In this document: piece after piece, positions 17,170 to 25,905 of the stretch
Position numbering within the stretch: the stretch's first letter is position 1
How the letters are laid out: every line of letters begins with the position of its first letter
NCBI GenBank assembly: GCA_011959205.1
Contig: BLLV01000007.1
Span: 41,995 to 105,994, forward strand
Length of the DNA: 64,000 nt
Source of the DNA: Bacteroidaceae bacterium
GTDB lineage: Bacteria; Bacteroidota; Bacteroidia; Bacteroidales; Bacteroidaceae
Direction of reading: 5' to 3'
Notes under the pieces: generated by a model
Told to the model about the DNA's origin: nothing
Databases searched by the model: none
Seen by the model: the letters and a program-made list of their open reading frames with translations, nothing else
Position numbers and translations under genes: made by a program

Positions 17170-17213
17170 GGCACCAATCTTCTGCATTCTGCTTTGTCAA
17201 ACAACTCTGATAC

Positions 17214-17262
17214 AAAAGTAGCCAAGCTTCTTGATTGAGCAAAGAGTCTGGCTACTTTTTAA
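17214..17262 (+). terminator. Terminator after DUF4248
   Basis: AAAAGTAGCCA pairs with TGGCTACTTTTT across a 24-nt loop and ends in a T run, 45 bp after the DUF4248 stop. Confidence 0.75.
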
Positions 17263-17483
17263 GTTATAATCTCGTTTGACAGTTATAAATAGTCATAATT
17301 AATCGTATTTCAGTCATAATTGGGGATTATGACTTCAAAAACCATGTTCGACCTTTGGGATGAATCAATCTTTCTCATCATATATTGATCTGGTATTTCA
17401 TCAATTATATATTCAATTCTCTTTGTTATATTTTAATTCGTTATGCCATTTGAGGATTCTATCCAAAGTCCTTCATCTGTGCA
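17263..17483. other. AT-rich intergenic stretch with a repeated AGTCATAATT motif
   Basis: No gene is supported. AGTCATAATT occurs at 17291-17300 and 17312-17321; the second copy forms the palindrome AGTCATAAT-tgggg-ATTATGACT (17312-17334). Being 3' to the minus-strand ATPase gene, it could be part of its transcript end or an operator; there is no T run on either side. Confidence 0.5.
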
Positions 17484-18623
17484 TTATATTCCCAACTCCC
17501 TTTTTAGCCACACTTTCATCACTGGGTCAGGAATGATAACTTGTCGTTTCTCGATCTCTATGAGTTCCTTTTTGACCAAAGCCCTCTTTACGATGCTTAC
17601 ATTTGCAGACGAGCCGAGTTGGTATTTTTGCAAAACCTCTTGTGTGGTAAATTCACTATGAACACCATTTAAAATAGCTCGCAGGAAATTCATCTGATAG
17701 GTAGTAAGGCTTTCGGTCTGCTTCTCGAACAATGGAGTGTTTTGGTCGATAATATCTTGATATGCAGCCTCAAAGTCCTGCTCGGTAGCAGTTCCATCCG
17801 TATGAATCCATACCAACCATGCCAACTGCTGCACATAAGACGAGTGGTTATCTACTATTTGACATATTCTTTCGGCCAGTTCTCTTGGAATCTGCTTGCC
17901 TGTAGCTTCAAAACGACTGCAGATATAATCCACCCAATCCGAAATCCCTATTTTCGGCAGATAAATGGCATCGCCGAATTTATAAAACGGCAGGCTCTTT
18001 TTCTCGAACAGTTCATTCATCAAATGCTTCTTGCTGCCGAACAGACAATAGGATACCGACTTTTGCAGTTGCCACACAGTGCGCAGCCGTTTTTGAAATG
18101 TCTTGGAATCCTTGAACTCGGCAATCTGCTGGAACTCGTCGATACACACAACGATATTAAAGCCTTTCTTCTGCGCTATTTTTTCCGGAAGCTGCAAAAT
18201 CTCATCCACATCGTTGCTCTTGGGATTCATCTCAAGTGAAATGGAGAAATCTGTCATCGGATCCGTGCCCATTGAGATTTTGGGGCTGATACGAGAAAGG
18301 AACAACTTAGCATTTTCCAACCACTCATCCCATTTGGAAGATGTTTGTTTGAGTACGGCAGCCGCAAATGCATCATAGAAATCCTTATCGCTGCGACACG
18401 AGAAAATGTCGAGATACACGACTTTTAGTTTGTCGGATTGCGCCAAACGACAAACTTTCTGTACCAGTGAAGTCTTACCCCAACGGCGAGGTGAAATCAG
18501 TACGGTATTGACACCATGACGGAAATTCAGTAACAGACGTTCTGTTTCTTTCTCCCGGTCGGTAAAATTATCGCCAGATGTGGCAACGCCAAATATAAAA
18601 GGCTTGTTCTCCATAATCTTCAA
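17484..18623 (-). CDS. AAA+ ATPase of the archaeal-type (DUF234-like) family
   Basis: A 379-residue ATP-binding protein. Walker A is SPRRWGKTSLV (about residues 44-54), Walker B-like is VVCIDEFQQI near residue 160, and a sensor-like SYCLFGSKKHLM follows. The C-terminal 90 residues (NFLRAILNGV to the end) resemble a winged helix. Such archaeal-type ATPases are widespread in Bacteroidales and often mobile, with unknown roles. The gene is monocistronic, with a TACCTTTG element 15 bp upstream. The N-terminus MENKPFIFG is the typical family start; the first ATG is three codons earlier. Confidence 0.85.
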   Translation of the reverse strand: MKIMENKPFIFGVATSGDNFTDREKETERLLLNFRHGVNTVLISPRRWGKTSLVQKVCRLAQSDKLKVVYLDIFSCRSDKDFYDAFAAAVLKQTSSKWDEWLENAKLFLSRISPKISMGTDPMTDFSISLEMNPKSNDVDEILQLPEKIAQKKGFNIVVCIDEFQQIAEFKDSKTFQKRLRTVWQLQKSVSYCLFGSKKHLMNELFEKKSLPFYKFGDAIYLPKIGISDWVDYICSRFEATGKQIPRELAERICQIVDNHSSYVQQLAWLVWIHTDGTATEQDFEAAYQDIIDQNTPLFEKQTESLTTYQMNFLRAILNGVHSEFTTQEVLQKYQLGSSANVSIVKRALVKKELIEIEKRQVIIPDPVMKVWLKRELGI

Positions 18624-18637
18624 ATCTTATTCAAGTG

Positions 18638-18645
18638 CAAAGGTA
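18638..18645 (-). promoter_or_regulatory. -7 element TACCTTTG for the AAA ATPase gene
   Basis: An exact TAnnTTTG match on the minus strand, 14 bp upstream of the ATG, which implies a very short leader. The sequence further upstream contains CTAACACTGTT, found again near 18971. Confidence 0.5.
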
Positions 18646-19095
18646 TGAAATATTGTTATTACTAACACTGTTGTTACTAATAAAATTATTATAGCTCTAT
18701 GTTTTCTCGTCTCAAGCAAACGAGTTTTTCAAATTCTTCATTTCTTTCCATTCACAACTGACATTTTTAAGACGATTTATGTCCTCCATTATAATCAATC
18801 TATTGAATTTAACGCAAAGGTATTTGTTTTATCGGGGATAAAAGAATAATTGCCAAGAGAATTTTCCAACTTACTAATTATCCCGACTTCGGAGGAATAA
18901 GTTAGCGGAATGCGGCAAGCAGAGTCTTCTTGGCTTTTCATTGGCATTTGATGGCTCTGCAACATCTTGACTAACACTGTTAAATCGCTAACAGACAACA
19001 TTCTTTCCTCGTTTTGCACTCACTTTCGTTTCTTTGTTGTATCTTTGCGGCAACTTGGAAAAAAGAGTAATAACGACTATTTTAATGTAGATACT
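18646..19095. other. Intergenic region between the ATPase and bactofilin genes
   Basis: About 450 bp with divergent promoter elements at its two ends. CTAACACTGTT occurs twice (near 18651 and 18971). A 74-codon minus-strand frame at 18795-19019 lacks a recognisable domain and is probably a remnant or chance frame. Confidence 0.4.
19013..19047 (+). promoter_or_regulatory. Promoter for the bactofilin gene
   Basis: The -7 element TATCTTTG at 19040-19047 has a possible -33 TTTG at 19013-19016 (23-bp spacing, slightly long). It lies 48 bp upstream of the ATG at 19096 and argues against the longer in-frame start at 18967. Confidence 0.5.
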
Positions 19096-19527
19096 ATGTT
19101 TGGAAAAAAGAAAGACACAGTGGAGAGCGCGGTAGCGGTTTCCGAACCCCTGAAGTTGACAACCATAGCTGTTGGAACCGTATTGAAGGGAATCATTGAG
19201 GTAGACGGAAGTCTGCGGGTAGACGGAACGATAGAGGGAGAGGTGACTTGCCATAAGACCATGGTGCTGGGACCTCAAGGGCTGATTAAAGGGAATGTGA
19301 ATTCCCATTCGGCCATTTTGCAAGGCACATTGAAAGGGGATATACACATCAAGGACGAACTGGTATTGAAAGCCGGATGCGACATGCAGGGTGATATTTA
19401 TACCGGCAAGCTGGAGGTGGAACCCAAAGCCCGGTTTAACGGCACGTGTAACACGGTAGTGGAAGAGAGCAAGCCGCAGCCCAAACCGGCGGCACAGCCG
19501 CAGCAGCCTCAGAATAAGGGGAAATGA
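19096..19527 (+). CDS. Bactofilin (polymer-forming cytoskeletal protein)
   Basis: A 143-residue bactofilin. The central DUF583-type beta-helix is seen as repeating strands: VLKGIIEVDGSLRVDGTIEG, then GLIKGNVNSHSAILQGTLKG and LKAGCDMQGDIYTGKLEVEP. The N-terminus MFGKKKD is short and basic and the C-terminal tail is rich in Pro, Gln and Lys, as is usual. Bactofilins self-assemble without nucleotide and organise cell shape or envelope enzymes. The start at 19096 follows the promoter; in-frame codons upstream encode no conserved sequence. A hairpin shared with the convergent lipoprotein gene follows. Confidence 0.9.
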   Translation: MFGKKKDTVESAVAVSEPLKLTTIAVGTVLKGIIEVDGSLRVDGTIEGEVTCHKTMVLGPQGLIKGNVNSHSAILQGTLKGDIHIKDELVLKAGCDMQGDIYTGKLEVEPKARFNGTCNTVVEESKPQPKPAAQPQQPQNKGK

Positions 19528-19528
19528 T

Positions 19529-19552
19529 GGGAATAGGGGTAACCCTATTCCC
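19529..19552. terminator. Bidirectional hairpin between bactofilin and a convergent lipoprotein gene
   Basis: GGGAATAGGG pairs with CCCTATTCCC across a 4-nt loop. It overlaps the stop codon of the minus-strand gene at 19545. There is no long T run, so termination strength is uncertain. Confidence 0.55.
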
Positions 19553-20636
19553 GTATCTCCCCCTTATGCACTAGCATTTTCACCAGTGCCCGTTTGGAAC
19601 TGTGCGTGTCCGAAACCCATAACACAGAGTCGTTTTGCGCATAGATGCGGGCAGGCTGGGAAAAGGTGTACCCTTTTATGGACTTTATTTGCTTGCTCCA
19701 TTCGTTGGGCTGGCGTTCGTATATGTTGATGGCGTCATTGTCGCCGGTGGCATACCAGCGTTCGCCGCACAACGCCAGTGTCTTGGGCTTGAATCCGGGC
19801 GATAGGGAAAGGTCGTCCAGATCGATGGAAGCGTCGTTCGCCAGATCATCGTTCACCAAGGCCGGATCGAGCACCCGTATTTTCTTTCCTTCATAATCCG
19901 TGAGCAGCAGATGCCCTTCCGCGTCGGGCTGCATAAAGTGGCAGGCAAAGCCGTTGTTGCCCGGACTGCCGTTGCCGGACGCCCGGCGGTAGCGGTTCAC
20001 CTTCTGGTAGTTTTCCGGGGTGGCGTCCTCCTCTTTATAAATGCTGACCATTCCGTTCTTGTCGCGTGCGAAAATCAGTCCGTCCTTTACCGTCATGGCC
20101 TGTGCCTGAAACACGGGGCCGCTCCATTGTCCGTTGCCTATGCAGGTGAGGTAGGACAGCTCTGGCAACCGGAATACATGGATGCGCGACTGGCGTTCGG
20201 CCACATACAGCCGGTTGCCCGATGGAACGATGGCCTCTATCGGACTTCCGAAACTTTTCTCCCCGCCGTCGTGCTGCCACGTCTGCAAGGCACCCAGCCG
20301 TTCACCTTTCTTTATGCTGAACAGCAGCAGGCTGTTGCCTGCCTTCCCGATGTTGGCGATGAAAAGGGTATCCCCCAGATGGGCAACGGTGTAAGGGGTG
20401 AAATCCTCGGCTGTTTCCATGCCCAGGGTTTGCGCATTAATCTGTTGCGCCGCTTCATACGAGTAATACCAGTAACTGTTATAGTCACCGTTTCCTTCTC
20501 CTTCTCCGCCGGTTCCCCCGTTGTTTTCTCCGCCGGGAGCGGAGGGGTGGCCGCAGATCTCTTCCAGGGTGACTTTGCTGCATTGTGCCGTCAGGATTCC
20601 GGACAGCACCATCAGGATATAAGCGTATTTTTTCAT
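19545..20636 (-). CDS. Lipoprotein with beta-propeller-like domain, paralogue of its upstream neighbour
   Basis: A 363-residue predicted lipoprotein: signal peptide with lipobox LTAQC near residue 19, then a Gly/Glu/Asn-rich linker (about residues 33-52). The remainder has repeating strands with GDTLFIAN, NRLYVAERQSRIHVF and LTCIGNGQWSG, suggesting a propeller. Several blocks are shared with the C-terminal half of the adjacent 20668-22752 product, including TCIGNG, so the two arose by duplication. The 31-bp gap implies one operon. The exported location suggests surface binding or sensing. Function is unknown. Confidence 0.72.
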   Translation of the reverse strand: MKKYAYILMVLSGILTAQCSKVTLEEICGHPSAPGGENNGGTGGEGEGNGDYNSYWYYSYEAAQQINAQTLGMETAEDFTPYTVAHLGDTLFIANIGKAGNSLLLFSIKKGERLGALQTWQHDGGEKSFGSPIEAIVPSGNRLYVAERQSRIHVFRLPELSYLTCIGNGQWSGPVFQAQAMTVKDGLIFARDKNGMVSIYKEEDATPENYQKVNRYRRASGNGSPGNNGFACHFMQPDAEGHLLLTDYEGKKIRVLDPALVNDDLANDASIDLDDLSLSPGFKPKTLALCGERWYATGDNDAINIYERQPNEWSKQIKSIKGYTFSQPARIYAQNDSVLWVSDTHSSKRALVKMLVHKGEIRE

Positions 20637-20667
20637 GTGATTCTCTCCTTATTATATAGGTATATAT

Positions 20668-22752
20668 TTATTTCAACTCACTCATGGGGATGGCGTAGAC
20701 GCATGCTCCGTTTTTCACGCGGTCGGTGATGAACAGCGTGTGGCGGCGGATGCAGAACTTCTCGGGTGCCTGCAGGGTGATGCCGCCCAGGGTGGTGTGA
20801 TCTTTGATGATCTCTCCCGTTTGGGGGTTGACTTCACAGAACTTCTCGGTGCCGTTGGAACTTACAAACAGCCTTCCTTCGTAGAAATCCAAGTCGTAGG
20901 GCACATTTTTATAAGCTAGTTGCCCGGTGCGTTTGGGGGAGACTCCTTCCCGTATCTCGTCGGGGGCGAATCGGTCTATGCGTTTGGCAGGGTGGGTGGA
21001 GTAGAGTAGGCCGGTCTGCCCGTCCACTGCCATGCCGTAGGTGCCGTTTGTCTCGCCTAGATGTTCGGAACGTACATAAATCCGCGGAGTCACTCCGGGC
21101 TGTATAGCCTGTTCTTCTACAAAGTTGACGTAGCGTTTGTCGTGTATCATGACCAGCCCTTTGTAGAGCAGTACATCGAAGGCATGTACGGTCTGCGAGG
21201 GGCCCGTTCCCCAGCTTCCATTGCCTATGCAGGTAATGAACTGATGGCTCTTCGCATCAAAAATCTCGGTACGGCTGCCTTCGTGGGTGACATAAATCTT
21301 GTCGTTGGCACGGGTGACGCCGTTCGGGCGGCCGCCGAATTTCTCTGTAACTTCTCCGTGGCTCCACTCCTTGATGCTTCCCAAATGCTTCTTGCCGCCG
21401 CCGGCAAGGCTGAACACCTCTACGCTGTACTGGTTGTCCGCATCGTTCACGGCATACAAGGTATCTCCGTACACATATACATCCTTGGGGCGGAAGGTGA
21501 TTTCCGTAGCGCCGGGCAGGTCGGTATAGTCCAGCTTGAATGCCACCGGCTCCCCGTCGTTTCCTCCCCGGTCGGTTTCTCCGCGCAGGGGGGACAGGCC
21601 GCCGTCCAGCGCATCGAGTTCCGGGTCTTCGATAATGTGTTTCGAAGCCACGTATATGTCATCGAAATAGCGGTTCTTGCTCCAGCGGGTGTGCAGGAAG
21701 CGGCGGGAGTAGACGGGCAGCTCCTTGTCCAGCGACAGGGCCACGTATACGTTGTTGCACAGGGTGATCCATCCCGGTCCCGTCTGTTCGTAGGTCATGT
21801 TTCCCGCATGGCCGTAGCCCACACAGTGGGCAAACTCGTGGAAGATGGTCTCGGTGATGCTTTTGTCGTCGGCATAGTGTTCCAGATAGCACACCTCATG
21901 CATGCCGAAGGTGCTTCCTCCGCCCAGTCCCATCACGCCTGTGGTATAGCCGAAGGTCAGTCCGCGGTGGTTGAGCACTCTGGTGAGCAGGGCGGTCTTG
22001 TCTATTTCCGTCTTGTCGTTGTTGCTGTGCAGCGGGCCGAACTCGTGCAGGGCGGTCTTGAACCGTTCCGACGAGAACATATACGCCATGTTCAGCGCGA
22101 TGGCCACCGCCTCACGCGTGTGCGAAGCTTTCATCTTATACTTCCAGCTTGCCTGGGTGTCGCTGTATCTGCCGAAGGCGATGTACCATTTGCAACGGAT
22201 GGATTGCAGCCTTGCCCAGTAGGGGTCGTCGCACTCTACGGTGAAGGTCAGGTTTTCCTTCATCAGGTAGGGGTTTGCCATGATCCGTATTTTCTTTCCG
22301 CTGCGGGTGTAGGCGGTCAGGTCCTGGGTGGCGAACGGCAGGTGCACCCGGAGTTGCTGGAAAGGCAGGATCTTTTCCAGCGTCATGAATTTGAATTCTT
22401 CTTCGTAACCGTCTATCCTGGCCCAGAAAGTCACGTTTTTCAAGGCTCTGGGACTATAGAAACGGAGCTGGAAAAAGTGATCGTCGTCCATACCGAACTG
22501 TAGGGGTTGGCTGACGTAGAAGCTACGCTGGCCGGAGTCGAAATAAACATCCTGGGATTCGTCGTCGTTCAGCAGATAGTACGTGTTCTCTGGGGTATAA
22601 TCCGTTTCGGCCAGCCGGACAGGGAATTCATGGTTTGCCATGCCGCCACCTTCATTTCCGGAAAGCGGTAGCTCATCTTCTTTGCAGCCTGCCAGCAGCA
22701 TAAAGACGCTTGCCAGGATAAACAGGCTGGTGGAAAAAAAGTTTTTCATCAT
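20668..22752 (-). CDS. Lipoprotein with HExxH metalloprotease-like domain and C-terminal propeller
   Basis: A 694-residue lipoprotein from the ATG at 22752 (22749 also possible), with lipobox MLLAGC. The middle contains IFHEFAHCVGYGH (about residue 305), a HExxHxxxxxH-type zinc-protease signature in which the third ligand could be the His of GYGH. Upstream residues (about 30-220) look like beta-sandwich modules. From about residue 400 a propeller-like domain has GDTLYAVND, KIYVTHEGSRTEIF and ITCIGNGSW, homologous to the next gene. It may bind or cleave host or bacterial surface protein; substrate is unknown. The likely -7 is TATTTTTG at 22818-22811. Confidence 0.72.
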   Translation of the reverse strand: MMKNFFSTSLFILASVFMLLAGCKEDELPLSGNEGGGMANHEFPVRLAETDYTPENTYYLLNDDESQDVYFDSGQRSFYVSQPLQFGMDDDHFFQLRFYSPRALKNVTFWARIDGYEEEFKFMTLEKILPFQQLRVHLPFATQDLTAYTRSGKKIRIMANPYLMKENLTFTVECDDPYWARLQSIRCKWYIAFGRYSDTQASWKYKMKASHTREAVAIALNMAYMFSSERFKTALHEFGPLHSNNDKTEIDKTALLTRVLNHRGLTFGYTTGVMGLGGGSTFGMHEVCYLEHYADDKSITETIFHEFAHCVGYGHAGNMTYEQTGPGWITLCNNVYVALSLDKELPVYSRRFLHTRWSKNRYFDDIYVASKHIIEDPELDALDGGLSPLRGETDRGGNDGEPVAFKLDYTDLPGATEITFRPKDVYVYGDTLYAVNDADNQYSVEVFSLAGGGKKHLGSIKEWSHGEVTEKFGGRPNGVTRANDKIYVTHEGSRTEIFDAKSHQFITCIGNGSWGTGPSQTVHAFDVLLYKGLVMIHDKRYVNFVEEQAIQPGVTPRIYVRSEHLGETNGTYGMAVDGQTGLLYSTHPAKRIDRFAPDEIREGVSPKRTGQLAYKNVPYDLDFYEGRLFVSSNGTEKFCEVNPQTGEIIKDHTTLGGITLQAPEKFCIRRHTLFITDRVKNGACVYAIPMSELK

Positions 22753-22810
22753 CTGTTCTTGTTTAGAATTGTATTCCATTTGAAATTATCACTCTTTTGA
22801 AAAAGGGCTG

Positions 22811-22818
22811 CAAAAATA
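22811..22818 (-). promoter_or_regulatory. -7 element TATTTTTG for the lipoprotein pair
   Basis: An exact TAnnTTTG match on the minus strand, about 60 bp upstream of the 22752 start; no clear -33 partner. Confidence 0.4.
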
Positions 22819-22885
22819 ATTATTTTGGAACAGATGAGCAAAGATCCTGTATTTCATTTTATGACATAATATTGTTCCCCGGGGT

Positions 22886-22916
22886 TTTGTTCATCGGAAA
22901 ATATGCTGTATTTTTG
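22886..22916 (+). promoter_or_regulatory. Canonical Bacteroidetes promoter for rarA
   Basis: TTTG at 22886-22889, a 19-bp spacer, then TATTTTTG at 22909-22916. It lies 24 bp upstream of ATG 22941 and downstream of the longer in-frame start at 22797, so it decides the start codon. Confidence 0.75.
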
Positions 22917-22940
22917 TTTTCCGAAATCAAAGATGAAGAT

Positions 22941-24218
22941 ATGGCACAACCTTTAGCAGAACGTTTGCGTCCGAAAACATTGGACGATTATATAGGTCAG
23001 AAACACCTGGTGGGGCCGGGGGCTGTCTTGCGCAAGATGATTGACGCGGGACGCATCTCCTCCTTTATCCTCTGGGGGCCTCCGGGGGTGGGGAAGACCA
23101 CGCTGGCACAGATCATAGCCAACAAGCTGGAAACTCCTTTTTATACACTGAGCGCGGTCACTTCCGGCGTGAAGGATGTGCGCGAAGTGATAGAGAAGGC
23201 GAGAAACAGCCGTTTTTTCTCGCAGGCCAGCCCCATCCTGTTCATTGATGAAATCCACCGGTTCAGCAAGTCCCAGCAGGATTCCTTGCTGGGGGCGGTG
23301 GAGACGGGGGTGGTGACCCTGATAGGCGCCACCACCGAGAATCCCTCGTTCGAGGTGATCCGTCCCTTGCTCTCCCGCTGCCAGCTGTATGTGTTGAAAT
23401 CATTGGAGAAGGAGGATTTGCTGGAGTTGCTGCATAATGCCCTTGCAAAGGATGTGGTACTGAAAGAAAAGAAGATAGAGCTGAAGGAGACGGATGCCAT
23501 GCTCCGCTTTTCGGGAGGCGATGCCCGCAAGTTGCTGAACATACTGGAACTGGTGGTGGAGGCGGATGCGGATGCCGGCCCCGTGGTGATTACGGATGAG
23601 AAGGTGACCGAGCGTTTGCAGCAGAATCCGTTGGCCTATGACAAGGACGGCGAGATGCATTATGATATCATTTCCGCCTTTATCAAGTCCATCCGCGGAA
23701 GCGATCCGGACGGGGCGCTCTACTGGCTGGCGCGTATGGTGGAGGCAGGAGAGGACCCGGCTTTCATAGCCCGCAGGCTGGTCATTTCGGCAGCCGAGGA
23801 TATCGGTCTGGCCAATCCCAACGCATTGCTTCTGGCGAATGCCGCTTTTGACGCCGTGATGAAGATAGGATGGCCCGAAGGGCGTATCCCGTTGGCGGAA
23901 GCTACGGTGTATCTGGCCACCAGCCCTAAAAGCAACTCGGCATACGAGGGGATCAACAGCGCCCTGGAACTGGTGCGGCAGACGGGCAACCTGCCTGTTC
24001 CCTTGCATCTGCGCAACGCACCCACCAAGCTGATGAAACAGTTGGGCTATGGCAAGGATTATAAGTATGCACATGCCTATCAGGGCAATTTTGTGCAGCA
24101 GCAGTTCCTGCCGGACGAGGTAAAAGGCAGCCGCATCTGGCATCCGCAGCACAATGCGCAGGAGGCGAAGATAAAGGAACGGATGCAGAGCCTCTGGGGG
24201 GAACGGTTCAAGGAATGA
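22941..24218 (+). CDS. rarA: Replication-associated recombination protein A (RarA/MgsA)
   Basis: A 425-residue AAA+ ATPase that acts at stalled replication forks, related to eukaryotic WRNIP1. Hallmarks are AERLRPKTLDDYIGQ at the start, Walker A ILWGPPGVGKTTL (about residue 41), Walker B PILFIDEIHRFSKSQQD (about residue 97), the sensor GATTENPSFEV and the C-terminal AYEGINSALELVR and HLRNAPTKLMKQLGYG blocks. Length and order match the family. The start at 22941 is supported by the promoter. It is followed 26 bp later by a dehydrogenase, probably on the same transcript. Confidence 0.96.
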   Translation: MAQPLAERLRPKTLDDYIGQKHLVGPGAVLRKMIDAGRISSFILWGPPGVGKTTLAQIIANKLETPFYTLSAVTSGVKDVREVIEKARNSRFFSQASPILFIDEIHRFSKSQQDSLLGAVETGVVTLIGATTENPSFEVIRPLLSRCQLYVLKSLEKEDLLELLHNALAKDVVLKEKKIELKETDAMLRFSGGDARKLLNILELVVEADADAGPVVITDEKVTERLQQNPLAYDKDGEMHYDIISAFIKSIRGSDPDGALYWLARMVEAGEDPAFIARRLVISAAEDIGLANPNALLLANAAFDAVMKIGWPEGRIPLAEATVYLATSPKSNSAYEGINSALELVRQTGNLPVPLHLRNAPTKLMKQLGYGKDYKYAHAYQGNFVQQQFLPDEVKGSRIWHPQHNAQEAKIKERMQSLWGERFKE

Positions 24219-24244
24219 AAAGATGAATTTTAATTTTTGAGTAT

Positions 24245-25201
24245 ATGAAAATAGTAGTTTTAGATGGTTACGGACTGAATCCCGGTGATTTGTCATGGGA
24301 GGAGATGCAGGCTTTGGGCGAGCTGACGGTGTACGACCGCACGGCCCCTGCCGAGTTATTGGAGCGTGCTGCCGGAGCGGAAGTGCTGATTACGAATAAA
24401 ACGGTGGTTACGGCGGAGGACATGGCTGCTCTGCCCGCCTTGAAATACATCGGCGTGCTGGCTACAGGATATAACATTGTGGACATACAGGCGGCAAAAG
24501 CGCGGGGCGTCATTGTCACCAACATACCTGCCTACAGCACCGCCTCCGTTGCCCAGATGGTCTTTGCGCATATACTGAACATCACCCAGCGGGTAGGCCA
24601 TTACGCCTACGCCAACCGTCACGGGCGATGGGCGGACAATCCCGACTTCTGCTACTGGGATACCGACCTGGTGGAACTGGACGGGAAGAAGCTGGGAATC
24701 ATCGGCTTGGGAAACACCGGACAGGCGACGGCGCGCATCGCTGCCGCTTTCGGAATGCAGGTATGCGCCTATACTTCCAAGCCGCAGTCACAGCTTCCCG
24801 AAGGGATCCGGAAAATGGAGCTGGAGGAGCTGTTCCGCGAATGCGATGTGGTGAGCCTGCACTGCCCCCTTACCCCCGATACCCGGGAACTGGTCAATGC
24901 CGCCCGCCTGGCCCTCATGAAACCGACGGCCATCCTGATAAATACCGGCCGCGGTTCCTTGGTGAACGAGCAAGACCTGGCCGACGCACTGAACAAGGGG
25001 GTGATAGCAGCTGCCGGACTGGATGTGCTCTCTTCCGAGCCTCCCCAATATACCAATCCCCTGCTGGCGGCGAAGAACTGCTTCATCACGCCGCATATCG
25101 CCTGGGCCACGAAAGAAGCCCGTGTCCGGCTGATGCGGATTGCGGTGGGGAACTTGAAAGGATTTATCGGGGGCGAGATTATAAATAATGTGGCGAAATG
25201 A
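24245..25201 (+). CDS. D-2-hydroxyacid dehydrogenase, NAD-dependent
   Basis: A 318-residue cytosolic dehydrogenase of the D-isomer 2-hydroxyacid family (glycerate/hydroxypyruvate/lactate-type). The Rossmann motif is LGIIGLGNTGQATA (about residue 147). The catalytic Arg lies in INTGRGSLVNE (about residue 233), the Glu in SSEPPQ and the His in ITPHIAWAT (about residue 283). The substrate cannot be fixed; glycerate or hydroxypyruvate is likely from the overall pattern. It overlaps the next gene by ATGA, so the two are translationally coupled. Confidence 0.9.
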   Translation: MKIVVLDGYGLNPGDLSWEEMQALGELTVYDRTAPAELLERAAGAEVLITNKTVVTAEDMAALPALKYIGVLATGYNIVDIQAAKARGVIVTNIPAYSTASVAQMVFAHILNITQRVGHYAYANRHGRWADNPDFCYWDTDLVELDGKKLGIIGLGNTGQATARIAAAFGMQVCAYTSKPQSQLPEGIRKMELEELFRECDVVSLHCPLTPDTRELVNAARLALMKPTAILINTGRGSLVNEQDLADALNKGVIAAAGLDVLSSEPPQYTNPLLAAKNCFITPHIAWATKEARVRLMRIAVGNLKGFIGGEIINNVAK

Positions 25202-25755
25202 GCATAAAGGAAAAAAGAAAGGAAGAAAAGAAGGAGGTAAGAAAAATGGAAGAAGACAAGAATACGTTGGATGTGCATCCCGAAGTTAGGGAAGAGGACA
25301 GGGTGGCAAGGGCTGTGGCCTTGTTCCGGGAAGGATATAACTGCTCCCAGTCCGTAGTGGCGGCTTTTGCCGATCTGTATGGTTTCACCCGTGAACAGGC
25401 CCTGCGCATGTCCGCCTCTTTCGGCGGCGGCATAGGCCGGATGCGTGAAACCTGCGGTGCCGCCTGCGGCATGTTCCTGCTGGCCGGGCTCGAGAAGTGC
25501 GCCGTCGAGGGGAAAGACCGTGAAGGCAAGGCAGCGAATTACGCTCTGGTACAGGAACTGGCCGAGGAGTTCAAGAAGCGGAACGGTGCCCTGCGGTGTG
25601 CCGATTTGCTGGGATTGTCCAAAAAAGAGCCGGTGGTCTCCACACCGGAAGCGCGGACGGAGCAGTATTATGCCAAGCGTCCTTGTGCGAAAATGGTGGA
25701 GGAAGCGGCCAGGATTTGGAGCGAACATCTCGAAAAAGCAGAAAAACCGGGTTGA
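25198..25755 (+). CDS. C_GCAxxG_C_C family protein (possible redox/metal protein)
   Basis: A 185-residue protein with the family's cysteine pattern: GYNCSQSVV (about residue 47), then GGGIGRMRETCGAACG (about residues 80-95), LRCADLLG and RPCAKMV. The family is named from this spacing and is often proposed to bind an iron-sulfur or other metal cofactor. The first 30 residues are highly charged (Lys/Glu-rich) and poorly conserved; start codons further in are possible, but the ATGA overlap supports 25198. The partner dehydrogenase hints at a redox job, as inference. Confidence 0.83.
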   Translation: MSIKEKRKEEKKEVRKMEEDKNTLDVHPEVREEDRVARAVALFREGYNCSQSVVAAFADLYGFTREQALRMSASFGGGIGRMRETCGAACGMFLLAGLEKCAVEGKDREGKAANYALVQELAEEFKKRNGALRCADLLGLSKKEPVVSTPEARTEQYYAKRPCAKMVEEAARIWSEHLEKAEKPG

Positions 25756-25823
25756 AAAATCGCTTTTCTTGATAGAAAAATAAACATTTTCGACGTAAAT
25801 GTGTTATATAACATATTTTTGTG

Positions 25824-25884
25824 TATCTTTGCAAGCGATAAGAAACACAAACATTCGCACGGGCATATACGTGCGGATGAATGT
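25824..25884 (+). promoter_or_regulatory. Promoter and 5' leader hairpin of the winged-helix gene
   Basis: TATCTTTG at 25824-25831 is an exact -7 element. The leader contains ACATTCGCACG (25851-25861) pairing with CGTGCGGATGAATGT (25870-25884) with small bulges and an 8-nt loop, ending 21 bp before the ATG. It could affect mRNA stability or translation. Confidence 0.55.
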
Positions 25885-25905
25885 TTAACTAAAAGCAAAT
25901 AGAAA

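Noticed and set aside
18795-19019. A 74-codon minus-strand frame in the ATPase-bactofilin gap
   Set aside because: There is no domain, and it overlaps the bactofilin promoter region partly; kept only as a possible remnant in the intergenic note.
21061-22503. A 480-codon plus-strand frame opposite the metalloprotease lipoprotein
   Set aside because: It is a shadow of a GC-rich gene with lipobox and HExxH motif; the translation shows no recognisable features.
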